Source: a bacterium (lineage in GTDB: Bacteria; Bacillota; Clostridia; Oscillospirales; Oscillospiraceae). Taken from it: a DNA stretch of 36,115 nt. Each line of letters begins with the position of its first letter. Positions within the stretch are counted from its first letter, which is position 1. The position numbers and the translations under genes are program-made. Positions 1 to 7,400 of this stretch are shown one piece after another. The notes under the pieces were generated by a model, which had not been told where the DNA came from, searched no databases, and saw only the letters and a program-made list of their open reading frames with translations. The stretch lies in contig SFVC01000025.1 of the NCBI GenBank assembly GCA_004560375.1, forward strand, positions 1 to 36,115. The letters are read 5' to 3'.

Positions 1-107
1 GGGTCAGCGGGCTCATTGGGGTCAGCGGGCTCATTGGGGTCAGCGGGCGCATTGGGGTCAGCGGGCTCATTGGGGTCGGTGGGCTCATTGGGGTCGGTGG
101 GCTTACC
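1..107 (-). repeat. Tandem 18-bp repeats encoding a Pro/Asp/Asn-rich hexapeptide
   Basis: About six 18-bp units run in tandem from the window edge. On the minus strand they encode Asp-Pro-Asn-Glu-Pro-Ala/Thr repeats, with one Asn-Ala-Pro variant. They sit just after the last Cna-B domain of the adhesin. Proline-rich repeats in this position usually form the rod that spans the cell wall before an LPXTG anchor. The anchor itself would lie outside the window. The array may extend further left. Confidence 0.85.
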
Positions 108-3100
108 CGGATCGATAGGCCCGCCTGGATTGACGGGCGGCTTGGCTGCGTTTTCAATGGTCACATCATGCCCTTGCGTTCCCTCATAGATGGTGGCATC
201 GAGCTGATAGCCGCTGGGCGCTGTGATTTCCTTCACCCAATATGGCTGATCTTTTATCAGTCCGGCAAAGGTAACTGTTCCGTCCGCCCCGCTGGTCTCT
301 TTTTTGATAAGCGTCCGGCCGTTTTCATCCGCGTACAGCCCGATCTCGGCCCCGGCCAGCGGGGTCGTACCGCCTTTGATCACCTTCTTGACGGTCAATG
401 CCCACTGCTTATCCACCGGTGTGCTGCCTGAAACCTTGTCATCTGCCGTAAGCGGTTTCGACATGCCGTCCGGCAAGGTCACCGTTGGCTGTTTCGTGTC
501 CTCGGTCGGCACTTCTATGGTCATTACCTGATTGTCCGGGTAACGGACGTACCAGGTCTGTCCGCGGCGGATGCTGGGGAATGTCACTGTGCCGTCCGCA
601 GAGACGGTGACCTTCTTATCCGGAGTGAGGGCCGGGTTCCCGGTGGGATTCTTTGAGAACAGCTCAACCACCGCCCCCGCCATGGGGATATCTGCTTCAT
701 TGAACAGCCGGAACACGAGATCCGTGGTGTGGGCCTGGTTGGTTAGCCCCAGCTGAAGATCAGAGCCTTGCGTGCCCGCCGTAATCAGCAGGCTGCCCTC
801 CCGTCCCTCCACGCCGGCGGGAAGGGAACTCCAGCCAAAGGCGGTGCCATAGCCGGAGGCGCTTTGGGTCTCCACCAGCTGGTAGTGTGCTCCAGGCTTG
901 ACCCGGAAGGACAGCTTCCCCTGGGCGTCGGTGACCCCCTTGGCAAAAGCCATGCCCCGTGTCTCATTGGCGCTATCCCACTGGTAGAGCGTGAAGGACA
1001 CACCGGGGATCGGGGTCTTTCTCTCGCTGTCCGTTTTGACGATGGAGATGGTGGCCTTCCGAGCGGCGACGCCGCCTCCGCCGCTTCCGCCGCCTCCGCT
1101 TACGTCCGCGCTGTTGTTTTTACTGCCGCCCAGCTCAACGCCCTCGCCCACAAAACGGACGCTGTTACTGTAGCCCCCCGCTTCCCGCCGGATGATGTCC
1201 GCCCTATAGGTCAGCAGATAGGCGTCTTGGCTGCCCGCGGTAATGGGGAGCTCCACGGTGAAACTGTTGGCGTCCAGGTCAAAGGCTGCAATATTTAGCG
1301 TTTCGCCAGGTTCCATTTTCTGATAGCTCGGCTTCTGATCTGCACCTGTCGTAGTTCCGGTCAGGGTCACCTTATAAAACTTCAGCGTGTCGGCGTCCAG
1401 CTGGAGCCGCTTATCCAGTGTGTCCACAAGGCTCGGATTTCCCGGAAGCGCAAGGCGGTATGGGTTGATCAGCACCGCATACTCAATAAACTCCTCCGGA
1501 TTGTACACGTTGCTGCTCTTGACAAGGCCATGATTGGTGAAGGTCTTCTCCGCTGTGCTGGAGACCTTCTCAAATTCGATTCCGTCCGCCGTGCCGGTCA
1601 TGTCGATGGCATTCTTTACCTCGACCGATTGGGCCTTGGCAAAGCCTAAAGCCTCCGGGTCAACCGCGGTTTCAAACGTGACGGTGGTCAGCCCTGAGAT
1701 ATCGTTCAAATCAATGGTCAGCGTTTCTATGTCCTTGGTCTTGGTCACCTCGGCGGTGGCCCCCGTTGTCGGGGTAAGGGATCCTTCCACGTAGCTCAAT
1801 CCCTTGGGCAACACATCCGTCAGCTTCACGCCGGTCATAGGCAGCCCCGCCGCGTTCACCTCCACCGTCCATTTCATCCTGCCTGTGGCGTAGTGATAGA
1901 CCGGCGGCCACTTGGTCAGTACCGTGGGGTTGACGGTGACCGTGCTCTCGTCGCTTCGCGAAAGGTTTGTCTGATTTCCGATGGACATATCGGTTGTGGA
2001 GATCACATTTTTAAATGTAGCTGTTGTGTTGTTGGCAAAGACGCAGGGGTCGCAGACCTGGGTGGTATATTGAAGCGTTACGACCTTTTGGCCGACGCCT
2101 CTTGTCTCAACCGTGATCTTTTGGTTGGCATATGTCACCGTCACCGAATCATCAGTGGGCGGGGCCCCATCAACCAAAACGGTAACGCCATTCTCGCCGC
2201 CCACCACCTCCAGGCCGTGTTCGTGTCCTCCTTTTCCACAGGACGCGGGGCCCACGCCGCTCAGATCGTCTATAAAAGTTCCGCTCTTGAGATCGGCCAT
2301 GTGGGGATTGACGGTCACCTCCCAGGCGATGGTACGGGTAGCCGCATTGTATCCCCTGTTCATTTTCACCAGTGTGGCCGTGCCGGAGGAATCGCTGCCG
2401 GCAGAGCTGGGCACGTGGGTTTTGACCTTGGGCGTTTCATAATCCTTTTTATCAGGGTCACCATACTGGAACGCAAACCAGGCCACATTATCGCCCAGAT
2501 CTGTGCCGCTTTCGTACAAATCCTCCTCAACCTTGGTTTGATAGGTGATGATGATACTTTTCGTAGTTTCATCAGCTTTAAGCCCCGAAATAGTAAAGCT
2601 GTTATCCTTTCCAGTTGTTGCTGCTACACCGTTTCCGTTCACCTTTACCGAGTTTTCCACCAGCTCACTGCCCGCAGGCAGCTGATCGTGGAGCGTCAAC
2701 CTGTTCGCATCAGAAAACACAAAACCATTGGGATAAAAGTTGACCGTCCACTCGGTGGTGGATCCGTTTCCGGGGTCACGGGTCGTTTTTCCTGTCTTTG
2801 TCAGCCAGGTGGGCTGGGAAATAGGCACGGTCTCACTGCTGCTGATGTTTGTACGCTGAAAGCCGGTATCTGCCCCCGTCTTGGCAAAGAGTTGAACTGT
2901 GTTGCTCACGTTCTGAGCGCCTGCGCCGCCCTGCACCGGCAGGAGAAGTTCGTCCTTGATGGCGGTCTCATAGGTAATTTTCAGCGGTTTTGCTGGATCC
3001 TTCCCCGTCGCCGTTCCCGCATTGAATGCCTTGCCGCCGAAGATCAGGGTTGTGTCGCCGCCGTCCGCCGGCGTTTCCACCAGCACATAGGCTTCCGCAT

Positions 3101-3533
3101 CCTGGGGGATAATATCCCGGGAGGTGTACTCAAGGAGTTCCACATTGTTTATTTTCGCGCTGCCGGTCGCATAGCTGTGCAGCTTGGCGTCAATGGTATC
3201 TCGCAGTTCAAAGGCAGTATCCAGCGTAACTCCATCGTTTTCGGCGGGATTCTGCCATGGGGTGTAGTCAACCGTCCAGGTGATGGTCTTGTCCGTCAAG
3301 CTGCCGCTTTTGCTGAGCTGCGCCTTTGCCGTCACCGGCTCGTTCTCCGCATAGCCGAACAAAAGTTCCTGGTCGGTATTTTCAAACTTTATCGCGTAGA
3401 GGTTATCGTGCCCTTCTATGGGCCGTTCGGTATCCGGCACATCGGCCGCCCGGAAGCAGTTCAAACTGAGATCGGCATTGTAAAGCCCTCCATAATGAGA
3501 GACAACAGTGCCTAGGGAAGGAATGTCACCCAA
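1..3533 (-). CDS. Cna-B/SpaA-type surface adhesin, main body (runs off left edge; 5' part in another frame)
   Basis: This is a minus-strand frame with no stop from about 3533 to the window edge, more than 1,170 codons. Translation shows several consecutive adhesin-type beta-sandwich repeats with openings such as EWTVNFYPNG, IAWEVTVNPH and MKWTVEVNAAG, each followed by a 'D-L/V-LPxG' element. These resemble the DUF11/collagen-adhesin repeats of Gram-positive fibrillar proteins. A Gly/Ser linker near 1070-1100 precedes Cna-B (prealbumin-like) domains that start with ISIVKTD and LTVKKV. The YQLVETQSASGY and VKEITAPSGY elements carry the Glu expected for Lys-Asn isopeptide bonds. The C-terminus is a Pro-rich repeat. 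The likely role is an LPXTG-anchored adhesin on the cell wall. There is no good start or ribosome binding site in this frame (TTG at 3533 is only the outermost option). The natural N-terminus is the signal-peptide frame at 3512-3979, so a one-base frameshift splits the gene. Ligand unknown. Confidence 0.85.
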   Translation of the reverse strand, partial: MGDIPSLGTVVSHYGGLYNADLSLNCFRAADVPDTERPIEGHDNLYAIKFENTDQELLFGYAENEPVTAKAQLSKSGSLTDKTITWTVDYTPWQNPAENDGVTLDTAFELRDTIDAKLHSYATGSAKINNVELLEYTSRDIIPQDAEAYVLVETPADGGDTTLIFGGKAFNAGTATGKDPAKPLKITYETAIKDELLLPVQGGAGAQNVSNTVQLFAKTGADTGFQRTNISSSETVPISQPTWLTKTGKTTRDPGNGSTTEWTVNFYPNGFVFSDANRLTLHDQLPAGSELVENSVKVNGNGVAATTGKDNSFTISGLKADETTKSIIITYQTKVEEDLYESGTDLGDNVAWFAFQYGDPDKKDYETPKVKTHVPSSAGSDSSGTATLVKMNRGYNAATRTIAWEVTVNPHMADLKSGTFIDDLSGVGPASCGKGGHEHGLEVVGGENGVTVLVDGAPPTDDSVTVTYANQKITVETRGVGQKVVTLQYTTQVCDPCVFANNTTATFKNVISTTDMSIGNQTNLSRSDESTVTVNPTVLTKWPPVYHYATGRMKWTVEVNAAGLPMTGVKLTDVLPKGLSYVEGSLTPTTGATAEVTKTKDIETLTIDLNDISGLTTVTFETAVDPEALGFAKAQSVEVKNAIDMTGTADGIEFEKVSSTAEKTFTNHGLVKSSNVYNPEEFIEYAVLINPYRLALPGNPSLVDTLDKRLQLDADTLKFYKVTLTGTTTGADQKPSYQKMEPGETLNIAAFDLDANSFTVELPITAGSQDAYLLTYRADIIRREAGGYSNSVRFVGEGVELGGSKNNSADVSGGGGSGGGGVAARKATISIVKTDSERKTPIPGVSFTLYQWDSANETRGMAFAKGVTDAQGKLSFRVKPGAHYQLVETQSASGYGTAFGWSSLPAGVEGREGSLLITAGTQGSDLQLGLTNQAHTTDLVFRLFNEADIPMAGAVVELFSKNPTGNPALTPDKKVTVSADGTVTFPSIRRGQTWYVRYPDNQVMTIEVPTEDTKQPTVTLPDGMSKPLTADDKVSGSTPVDKQWALTVKKVIKGGTTPLAGAEIGLYADENGRTLIKKETSGADGTVTFAGLIKDQPYWVKEITAPSGYQLDATIYEGTQGHDVTIENAAKPPVNPGGPIDPGKPTDPNEPTDPNEPADPNAPADPNEPADPNEPAD

Positions 3534-3979
3534 GCGCGTTGGCCGTCCGCATGGAGCACACCAAAGGGCACCTGCTCTATCGCCCCTGTGTCTGTCTCCA
3601 CTTTCATGGGCAGGAGGATCCCCTCTGCTGCTATCGTGGGCAGCTGCAAATGGGGTGAAATCCGTAAATAATACGCGACATCTGGAAGAATATCAGCGCA
3701 CCGAGTATCATCTATCGTGTATGTATAGCGCAGCTCCAACCGTTTTCTCTGTTCAATGAGGGCACTGTTCTGGATCTGCACGCCGGCATCATCATAGAGT
3801 GCAGCGCTTTCCAGTTTCGCGATGTTGTCGAACAGGTATTTGTCCTCCGCCGCCTGCGCCAGCCCGGGGAACAGCCCCGCCACCATGGACAGGCACAAAA
3901 GGAACGCGGCCATCCTCATGGCCAGTTTTCTCGTGGACTTTGGCCCTTGGCCGCCGTTGCGTTGATGGTGCTTTGTCAT
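3512..3979 (-). CDS. N-terminal signal-peptide part of the Cna-B adhesin, cut off by a frameshift
   Basis: This encodes 155 residues: a basic N-terminus, a hydrophobic core around residues 22-40 and an AQA-AED-like cleavage site typical of Sec export. A start of a beta-rich domain follows. The ATG at 3979 has AGGAGG about 8 nt upstream. The frame stops at a TAG at 3512-3514, while the adjacent minus-strand frame continues as adhesin. Adding one C to the short CCC run just before the stop would join the two, reading VTFLP then LGTVVSHYGG. This is therefore read as one gene broken by a 1-nt deletion (true mutation, phase variation or assembly error), not as two genes. As sequenced, the product would be a short secreted fragment. 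Confidence 0.75.
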   Translation of the reverse strand: MTKHHQRNGGQGPKSTRKLAMRMAAFLLCLSMVAGLFPGLAQAAEDKYLFDNIAKLESAALYDDAGVQIQNSALIEQRKRLELRYTYTIDDTRCADILPDVAYYLRISPHLQLPTIAAEGILLPMKVETDTGAIEQVPFGVLHADGQRAWVTFLP

Positions 3980-4021
3980 TTCAATTCCTCCTGTTCTTCC
4001 GCGTCATGCTCACGCGCCGCC

Positions 4022-4086
4022 TTGCTGCTGACGCTGCGCCTCCAGTTCTGTTCCGCGTCACAGAAACCTGAAAACCGCAGCAGCAA
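4022..4086 (-). promoter_or_regulatory. Nested hairpin in the adhesin 5' leader
   Basis: Outer arms TTGCTGCTG (4022-4030) and CAGCAGCAA (4078-4086) are perfectly complementary. Inside them, TTCTGT (4046-4051) pairs with ACAGAA (4060-4065), flanked by CAG/CTG. The result is an extended imperfect stem in the untranslated leader between the promoter at 4146-4174 and the adhesin ATG at 3979. It does not match the GEMM/c-di-GMP or other riboswitch consensus that I know. Function unknown. Confidence 0.4.
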
Positions 4087-4145
4087 TAAGACTCAGGAAC
4101 CCCCTCCCAAGACAGCCGCCAGGCCTGCTCCACCGTAATGGTTTT

Positions 4146-4174
4146 ATTATACACCGTTTCCCTTTCCTTGGCAA
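4146..4174 (-). promoter_or_regulatory. Sigma-A promoter of the adhesin gene
   Basis: On the minus strand there is a TTGCCA -35 element (4169-4174), a 17-nt spacer and a perfect TATAAT -10 (4146-4151). It leaves a leader of about 160 nt before the adhesin ATG. It lies back to back with the response-regulator promoter. Confidence 0.7.
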
Positions 4175-4207
4175 TACTGACTTTCCTTTTTCTTGGGCGC
4201 AAAACAC

Positions 4208-4237
4208 TTGCAAATTATTTCATTGCAGTTATATAAT
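4208..4237 (+). promoter_or_regulatory. Sigma-A promoter of the two-component operon
   Basis: TTGCAA (4208-4213), an 18-nt spacer and TATAAT (4232-4237). The predicted transcript start is near 4244, about 60 nt before the TTG start of the response regulator. The spacer contains ATTTCAT, which resembles one unit of the tandem repeat at 6406-6427. That similarity is weak. Confidence 0.65.
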
Positions 4238-4304
4238 AAGTGTATCCCCAGTGGGCCGCAGAAAAAGAACGAGTGGCCTATCCCATTGCCTGGAGGTGCC
4301 AAGC

Positions 4305-4994
4305 TTGAAAATTCTGGTGGTAGAGGATGCGCGGGACATGAACCGCTTGATTGAAAAGACCCTGAAGCGGGCCGGTTACAGCGTAGACAGCTGTTTCGAC
4401 GGCGAGGAGGCCCTCAGCTATCTGCTGGGTGCGGAGTATGACGCCATCCTGCTGGATGTGATGATGCCAAAGCTGGACGGCTATTCTGTGCTGAAGCAAC
4501 TCCGGGATCGGGATGTGGACACCCCCGTACTGCTTCTCACCGCCAAGGATGCGGTAGCCGACCGGGTCAAGGGGCTGGATCTGGGAGCGGACGACTACCT
4601 GATCAAGCCCTTCGCCTTTGACGAGCTGCTGGCCCGGATCCGGGCCCTGACCCGGAAGCGTGCCGGCAACCGGAAGAATCAGTTTTCCATCGACGATCTG
4701 GTGGTGGACATCGAGCGGCGCACCGTTCACCGGGGCGGGATGGAAATCCCCCTTCTGCCCAAGGAATTTACCCTTTTGGAATACATGATCCGCAATCAGG
4801 GTATTGTGCTGTCCCGCAGCCAGATGGAAAACCAGATCTGGAACTATGAATACTCCGGCAGTTCCAACAACATAGACGCGTACATCAGCCGCCTGAGAAA
4901 AAAGATCGATGGCGAAGACCGGAAAAAGCTGATCCACACCATTCGCGGCTCCGGCTGGGTGCTCCGGGTGGAGCAGGAAGGGGACGCGCCATGA
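4305..4994 (+). CDS. OmpR/PhoB-family response regulator
   Basis: This is a 229-residue DNA-binding response regulator. The receiver domain (about 1-118) has the acidic pair near E7/D8, the phospho-acceptor D51 in LLLDVMMP, T79 in LLLTAKD and K101 in LIKPF. The winged-helix effector domain (about 125-225) has the LLPKEFTLLEYM and NIDAYISRLRKKI segments of the OmpR class. I chose the TTG at 4305 because GGAGG lies 8 nt upstream and the protein then starts at the conserved KILVVED. An in-frame upstream start at 4251 would add 18 atypical residues. The gene overlaps the kinase gene by 4 nt. It probably activates the PepSY genes downstream and perhaps the divergent adhesin, which is inferred from position and the tandem repeat at 6406-6427. 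Confidence 0.93.
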   Translation: MKILVVEDARDMNRLIEKTLKRAGYSVDSCFDGEEALSYLLGAEYDAILLDVMMPKLDGYSVLKQLRDRDVDTPVLLLTAKDAVADRVKGLDLGADDYLIKPFAFDELLARIRALTRKRAGNRKNQFSIDDLVVDIERRTVHRGGMEIPLLPKEFTLLEYMIRNQGIVLSRSQMENQIWNYEYSGSSNNIDAYISRLRKKIDGEDRKKLIHTIRGSGWVLRVEQEGDAP

Positions 4995-6355
4995 AGCCCC
5001 TCTCGGTCAAGCTCCGAATTGCCGTCTGGCTCACCCTGCTGATGGGGCTGCTGGCGGTGCTTTTGCTGGCCTTCCTGCTGTCCATCAGCAAAGTTGTGGC
5101 GGCGCAGTCCTCTATGTCCCAGCTGTCCCAGACCGTGCGAAGCAATCTGTCCCAGACCGGCATGGCCAATGGCCGCCTTGCCCTGGGGGACAGCTTCAGC
5201 TTTTATCAAGACGGGGTTTCCACCCTGATTTACAGCCGGGAGAAAGCCCTTCTGGCCGGCCAGATTCCCGTATCCTTTTCCATCGAGGAGGAATTTCAAA
5301 ATGGGATCACCCGGGTGGTGAACGCCGGAGGCGGGCAATACCTGGTGCTGGATCTCTGGCTGCCCATGGGCTGGGACAACGGGGTATGGCTCCGGGGGCT
5401 GATGGAGGTTCCGGAAAATCGGCAGCTCACCGCCTCCCTGCTGCGGGTGGCCCTGATCGTCATGCCCGCGTTCATGGCGCTGGCCGCCCTGGGCAGCTAT
5501 TGGATCGCCCGTCGGGCCTTTCGCCCCCTGGACAGCATCATGTCCGCCGCCGCCTCCATCAATGAGGCCCAGGATCTGTCCCGCCGGATTGGACTGCCCC
5601 CCGGGCGGGATGAGTTTTCTCAGCTGGCGGCCACCTTTGACCAGCTGTTCCAGCGGCTGGAGAAATCCTTTGAGTCGGAGCAGCAGTTCGCCGCCGACGC
5701 CTCCCACGAGCTCCGCACCCCGGTGTCCATCATCAAAGGGGCCTGCGAATACGCGGAAAAGTACGATGAGACCCCGGAGGAACGGCTGGAGACCATCTCC
5801 ATGATCCACCGGCAGGCGAACCGGATGTCCCAACTCATCTCCCAGCTTCTGAGCATGACCAGACTGGATCAGGGGACGGAGACCGCCAAGCTGGAGCCGG
5901 TGAAGCTGAACGACCTGATCCGCTCCCTGTGCCAAGAGCAGGCATACGATCCCGACCGACTGATTTTGGAGCTGCAGGAGGAGGTCACCGCCGCGGCGGA
6001 TCCGGCTCTTCTGTCCAGGCTGATCCAGAACCTGGTGGAAAACGGGTTCAAATACGGCCGGCCCGACGGATGCGTGTGGATTTCTGTCCGGCAGAGCGGC
6101 GGTGAGATTCTGCTGGAGGTTCGGGATAACGGCATGGGAATCCCCTCCGAGCAACAAGACAAGATCTGGCAGCGGTTTTACCGGGCGGATCCCGCCCGGA
6201 GCGGCGAAGGGGGCACGGGGCTGGGCCTGGCCATCGTGCAGCAGATTGCCCATCTCCACGGCGGCTATATGACGCTGGAAAGCGTCCCCCGGGTGGGCAG
6301 CGCCTTCACCCTCCACCTGCCTGCGGCCGAGTCCTCCGCTCAGGCAACGGCATAG
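4991..6355 (+). CDS. Membrane sensor histidine kinase
   Basis: This 454-residue kinase is translationally coupled to the response regulator (ATGA overlap). Membrane segments near residues 10-33 and 150-172 enclose an extracytoplasmic sensor of about 115 residues without a recognised fold. HAMP follows (about 173-225). The dimerisation/phospho-acceptor domain has H239 in DASHELRTP. The ATPase domain has the N box around N347-N351, the G1 box DNGMGI (about 379-384) and the G2 box GGTGLGL (about 407-413). All catalytic motifs look intact. The expected role is autophosphorylation in response to an envelope signal and phosphotransfer to D51 of the adjacent regulator. The signal is unknown, and the PepSY lipoprotein downstream is a candidate modulator. 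Confidence 0.93.
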   Translation: MKPLSVKLRIAVWLTLLMGLLAVLLLAFLLSISKVVAAQSSMSQLSQTVRSNLSQTGMANGRLALGDSFSFYQDGVSTLIYSREKALLAGQIPVSFSIEEEFQNGITRVVNAGGGQYLVLDLWLPMGWDNGVWLRGLMEVPENRQLTASLLRVALIVMPAFMALAALGSYWIARRAFRPLDSIMSAAASINEAQDLSRRIGLPPGRDEFSQLAATFDQLFQRLEKSFESEQQFAADASHELRTPVSIIKGACEYAEKYDETPEERLETISMIHRQANRMSQLISQLLSMTRLDQGTETAKLEPVKLNDLIRSLCQEQAYDPDRLILELQEEVTAAADPALLSRLIQNLVENGFKYGRPDGCVWISVRQSGGEILLEVRDNGMGIPSEQQDKIWQRFYRADPARSGEGGTGLGLAIVQQIAHLHGGYMTLESVPRVGSAFTLHLPAAESSAQATA

Positions 6356-6405
6356 GACGCAAACCCTATCCGGCCTCCAAAAAAATTTCAAAAAAACTTT
6401 GTTGA

Positions 6406-6439
6406 ATTTCATGTAGATTTCATGTTGGCGCGGTAGACT
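6406..6439 (+). promoter_or_regulatory. Tandem 11-bp direct repeat over the -35 region of the PepSY promoter
   Basis: ATTTCATGTAG (6406-6416) is followed directly by ATTTCATGTTG (6417-6427), with ten of eleven bases identical. A -10-like TAGACT lies at 6434-6439 and there is no good -35. Head-to-tail repeats with 11-bp spacing next to a weak -35 are the usual binding arrangement of OmpR/PhoB activators. It is probably the site for the adjacent response regulator, which is inference. Confidence 0.5.
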
Positions 6440-6467
6440 GTGTCCAGAACCAGGAAAGGAGACCGCT

Positions 6468-7367
6468 ATGAAACGAACCATTCTTTTATGCACGGCAGGC
6501 CTGGCCCTCCTTCTTTTGGCTGGATGCGCCCAGCCGGAGAGCCAAATGGGCTACGTCGGCGCTGAAACGGCAAAGCAAAAAGCCCTGGAGGCCGCCTCCC
6601 TGACGGCGGCGGAGGTCAGCTTTATCAGTACGGATATGGGCACCCGCAATGGCCTTGATTATTATCAGATCTGCTTTCAGGCGGGCGGACAGACTTACCA
6701 GTACGACGTGGACGCCCTCACCGGCGTGGTGATCAACGCCCAGGGGCCTGACGCCGGCGCCGCGGGCCAATCGGAGCCGCCTGAATCCACCGCCCCCCAG
6801 ATGACCGATGCCGTCTCCACCCCGACCCTTTCTCCGGAGCCGGAGACGTCTCAGTCTCCACTCCCCCCCGCCACCGCCGCTCCCTCCCCAGCGGGTTCCG
6901 ATTCCCGCGCCTATATCGGTGAGGCAGAGGCCAAGCGCGTGGCCCTGGCCCACGCCGGACTGACTGCGGATCAGGTCTCCCTCATCCGGGCCAAGCTGGA
7001 GTTTGACGACGGCCGGTGGATGTACGACGTGGAGTTCTTCACGCCCAGCAGCAAAGAATACGACTATGAGATCGACGCGTACACCGGCGCGGTGATCAGC
7101 TATGACTATGACGCGGAGTATGTGTACCCACAGGGTGGTTCCGGTTCCGGTTCTGGTTCCATCACAGCCGAACAGGCCCGCCAGATCGTTTTGGCCCGAG
7201 TTCCGGGCGCAACCGCCGCTGATATTCGTGAGTTTGAAACCGATTACGATGACGGCGCCCTCAAATACGAGGGTAAAATCATCTATAACGGGATGGAATA
7301 TGAATTTGAAGTCGACGCCTACAGCGGCCTCGTCCGGGAGTGGTCGGTGGAGCCCTTCTCCCGGTAA
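6468..7367 (+). CDS. PepSY-domain lipoprotein (three PepSY repeats)
   Basis: This encodes 299 residues with a lipoprotein signal peptide ending in LLLLAGC, lipidated at C20, so it sits on the outer face of the membrane. Three PepSY-like repeats follow at about 30-95, 145-210 and 220-295. Each has the 'A...IAL..AGL....V' helix and the 'YDYEIDAYTGAV' strand pattern. They are joined by a Pro/Ser/Thr-rich linker and a Gly/Ser linker. An AAAGGAGA ribosome binding site precedes the ATG. PepSY domains often restrain proteases or bind envelope components. Here the gene lies just after the kinase and 33 nt before a second PepSY protein, so it probably belongs to the regulon of that two-component system. 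Confidence 0.85.
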   Translation: MKRTILLCTAGLALLLLAGCAQPESQMGYVGAETAKQKALEAASLTAAEVSFISTDMGTRNGLDYYQICFQAGGQTYQYDVDALTGVVINAQGPDAGAAGQSEPPESTAPQMTDAVSTPTLSPEPETSQSPLPPATAAPSPAGSDSRAYIGEAEAKRVALAHAGLTADQVSLIRAKLEFDDGRWMYDVEFFTPSSKEYDYEIDAYTGAVISYDYDAEYVYPQGGSGSGSGSITAEQARQIVLARVPGATAADIREFETDYDDGALKYEGKIIYNGMEYEFEVDAYSGLVREWSVEPFSR

Positions 7368-7400
7368 CATAAACAGAAACATTTTTTTGGAGGGATTATC

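Noticed and set aside
1..107. CRISPR-like short repeats
   Set aside because: The units are contiguous with no spacers and are in frame with a Pro-rich protein repeat.
1893..3515. 540-codon open frame on the plus strand opposite the adhesin
   Set aside because: Its translation is low-complexity Arg/His/Gly-rich, has no ribosome binding site and lies opposite a clear surface-protein reading frame. It is an antisense shadow.
3505..3520. Programmed -1 ribosomal frameshift in the adhesin
   Set aside because: No X-XXY-YYZ slippery heptamer in the right frame. A one-base indel in the C run is the simpler explanation.
4000..4140. Cyclic di-GMP riboswitch in the adhesin leader
   Set aside because: The conserved GEMM cores are absent; only an unclassified nested hairpin is visible.
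3981..4202. 73-codon minus-strand frame directly upstream of the adhesin
   Set aside because: Its start codon lies upstream of the adhesin promoter, there is no ribosome binding site, and the sequence is better explained as a structured leader.
4844..6493. 549-codon antisense frame over the histidine kinase
   Set aside because: It is opposite a kinase with all catalytic motifs; the translated sequence has no recognisable domain.
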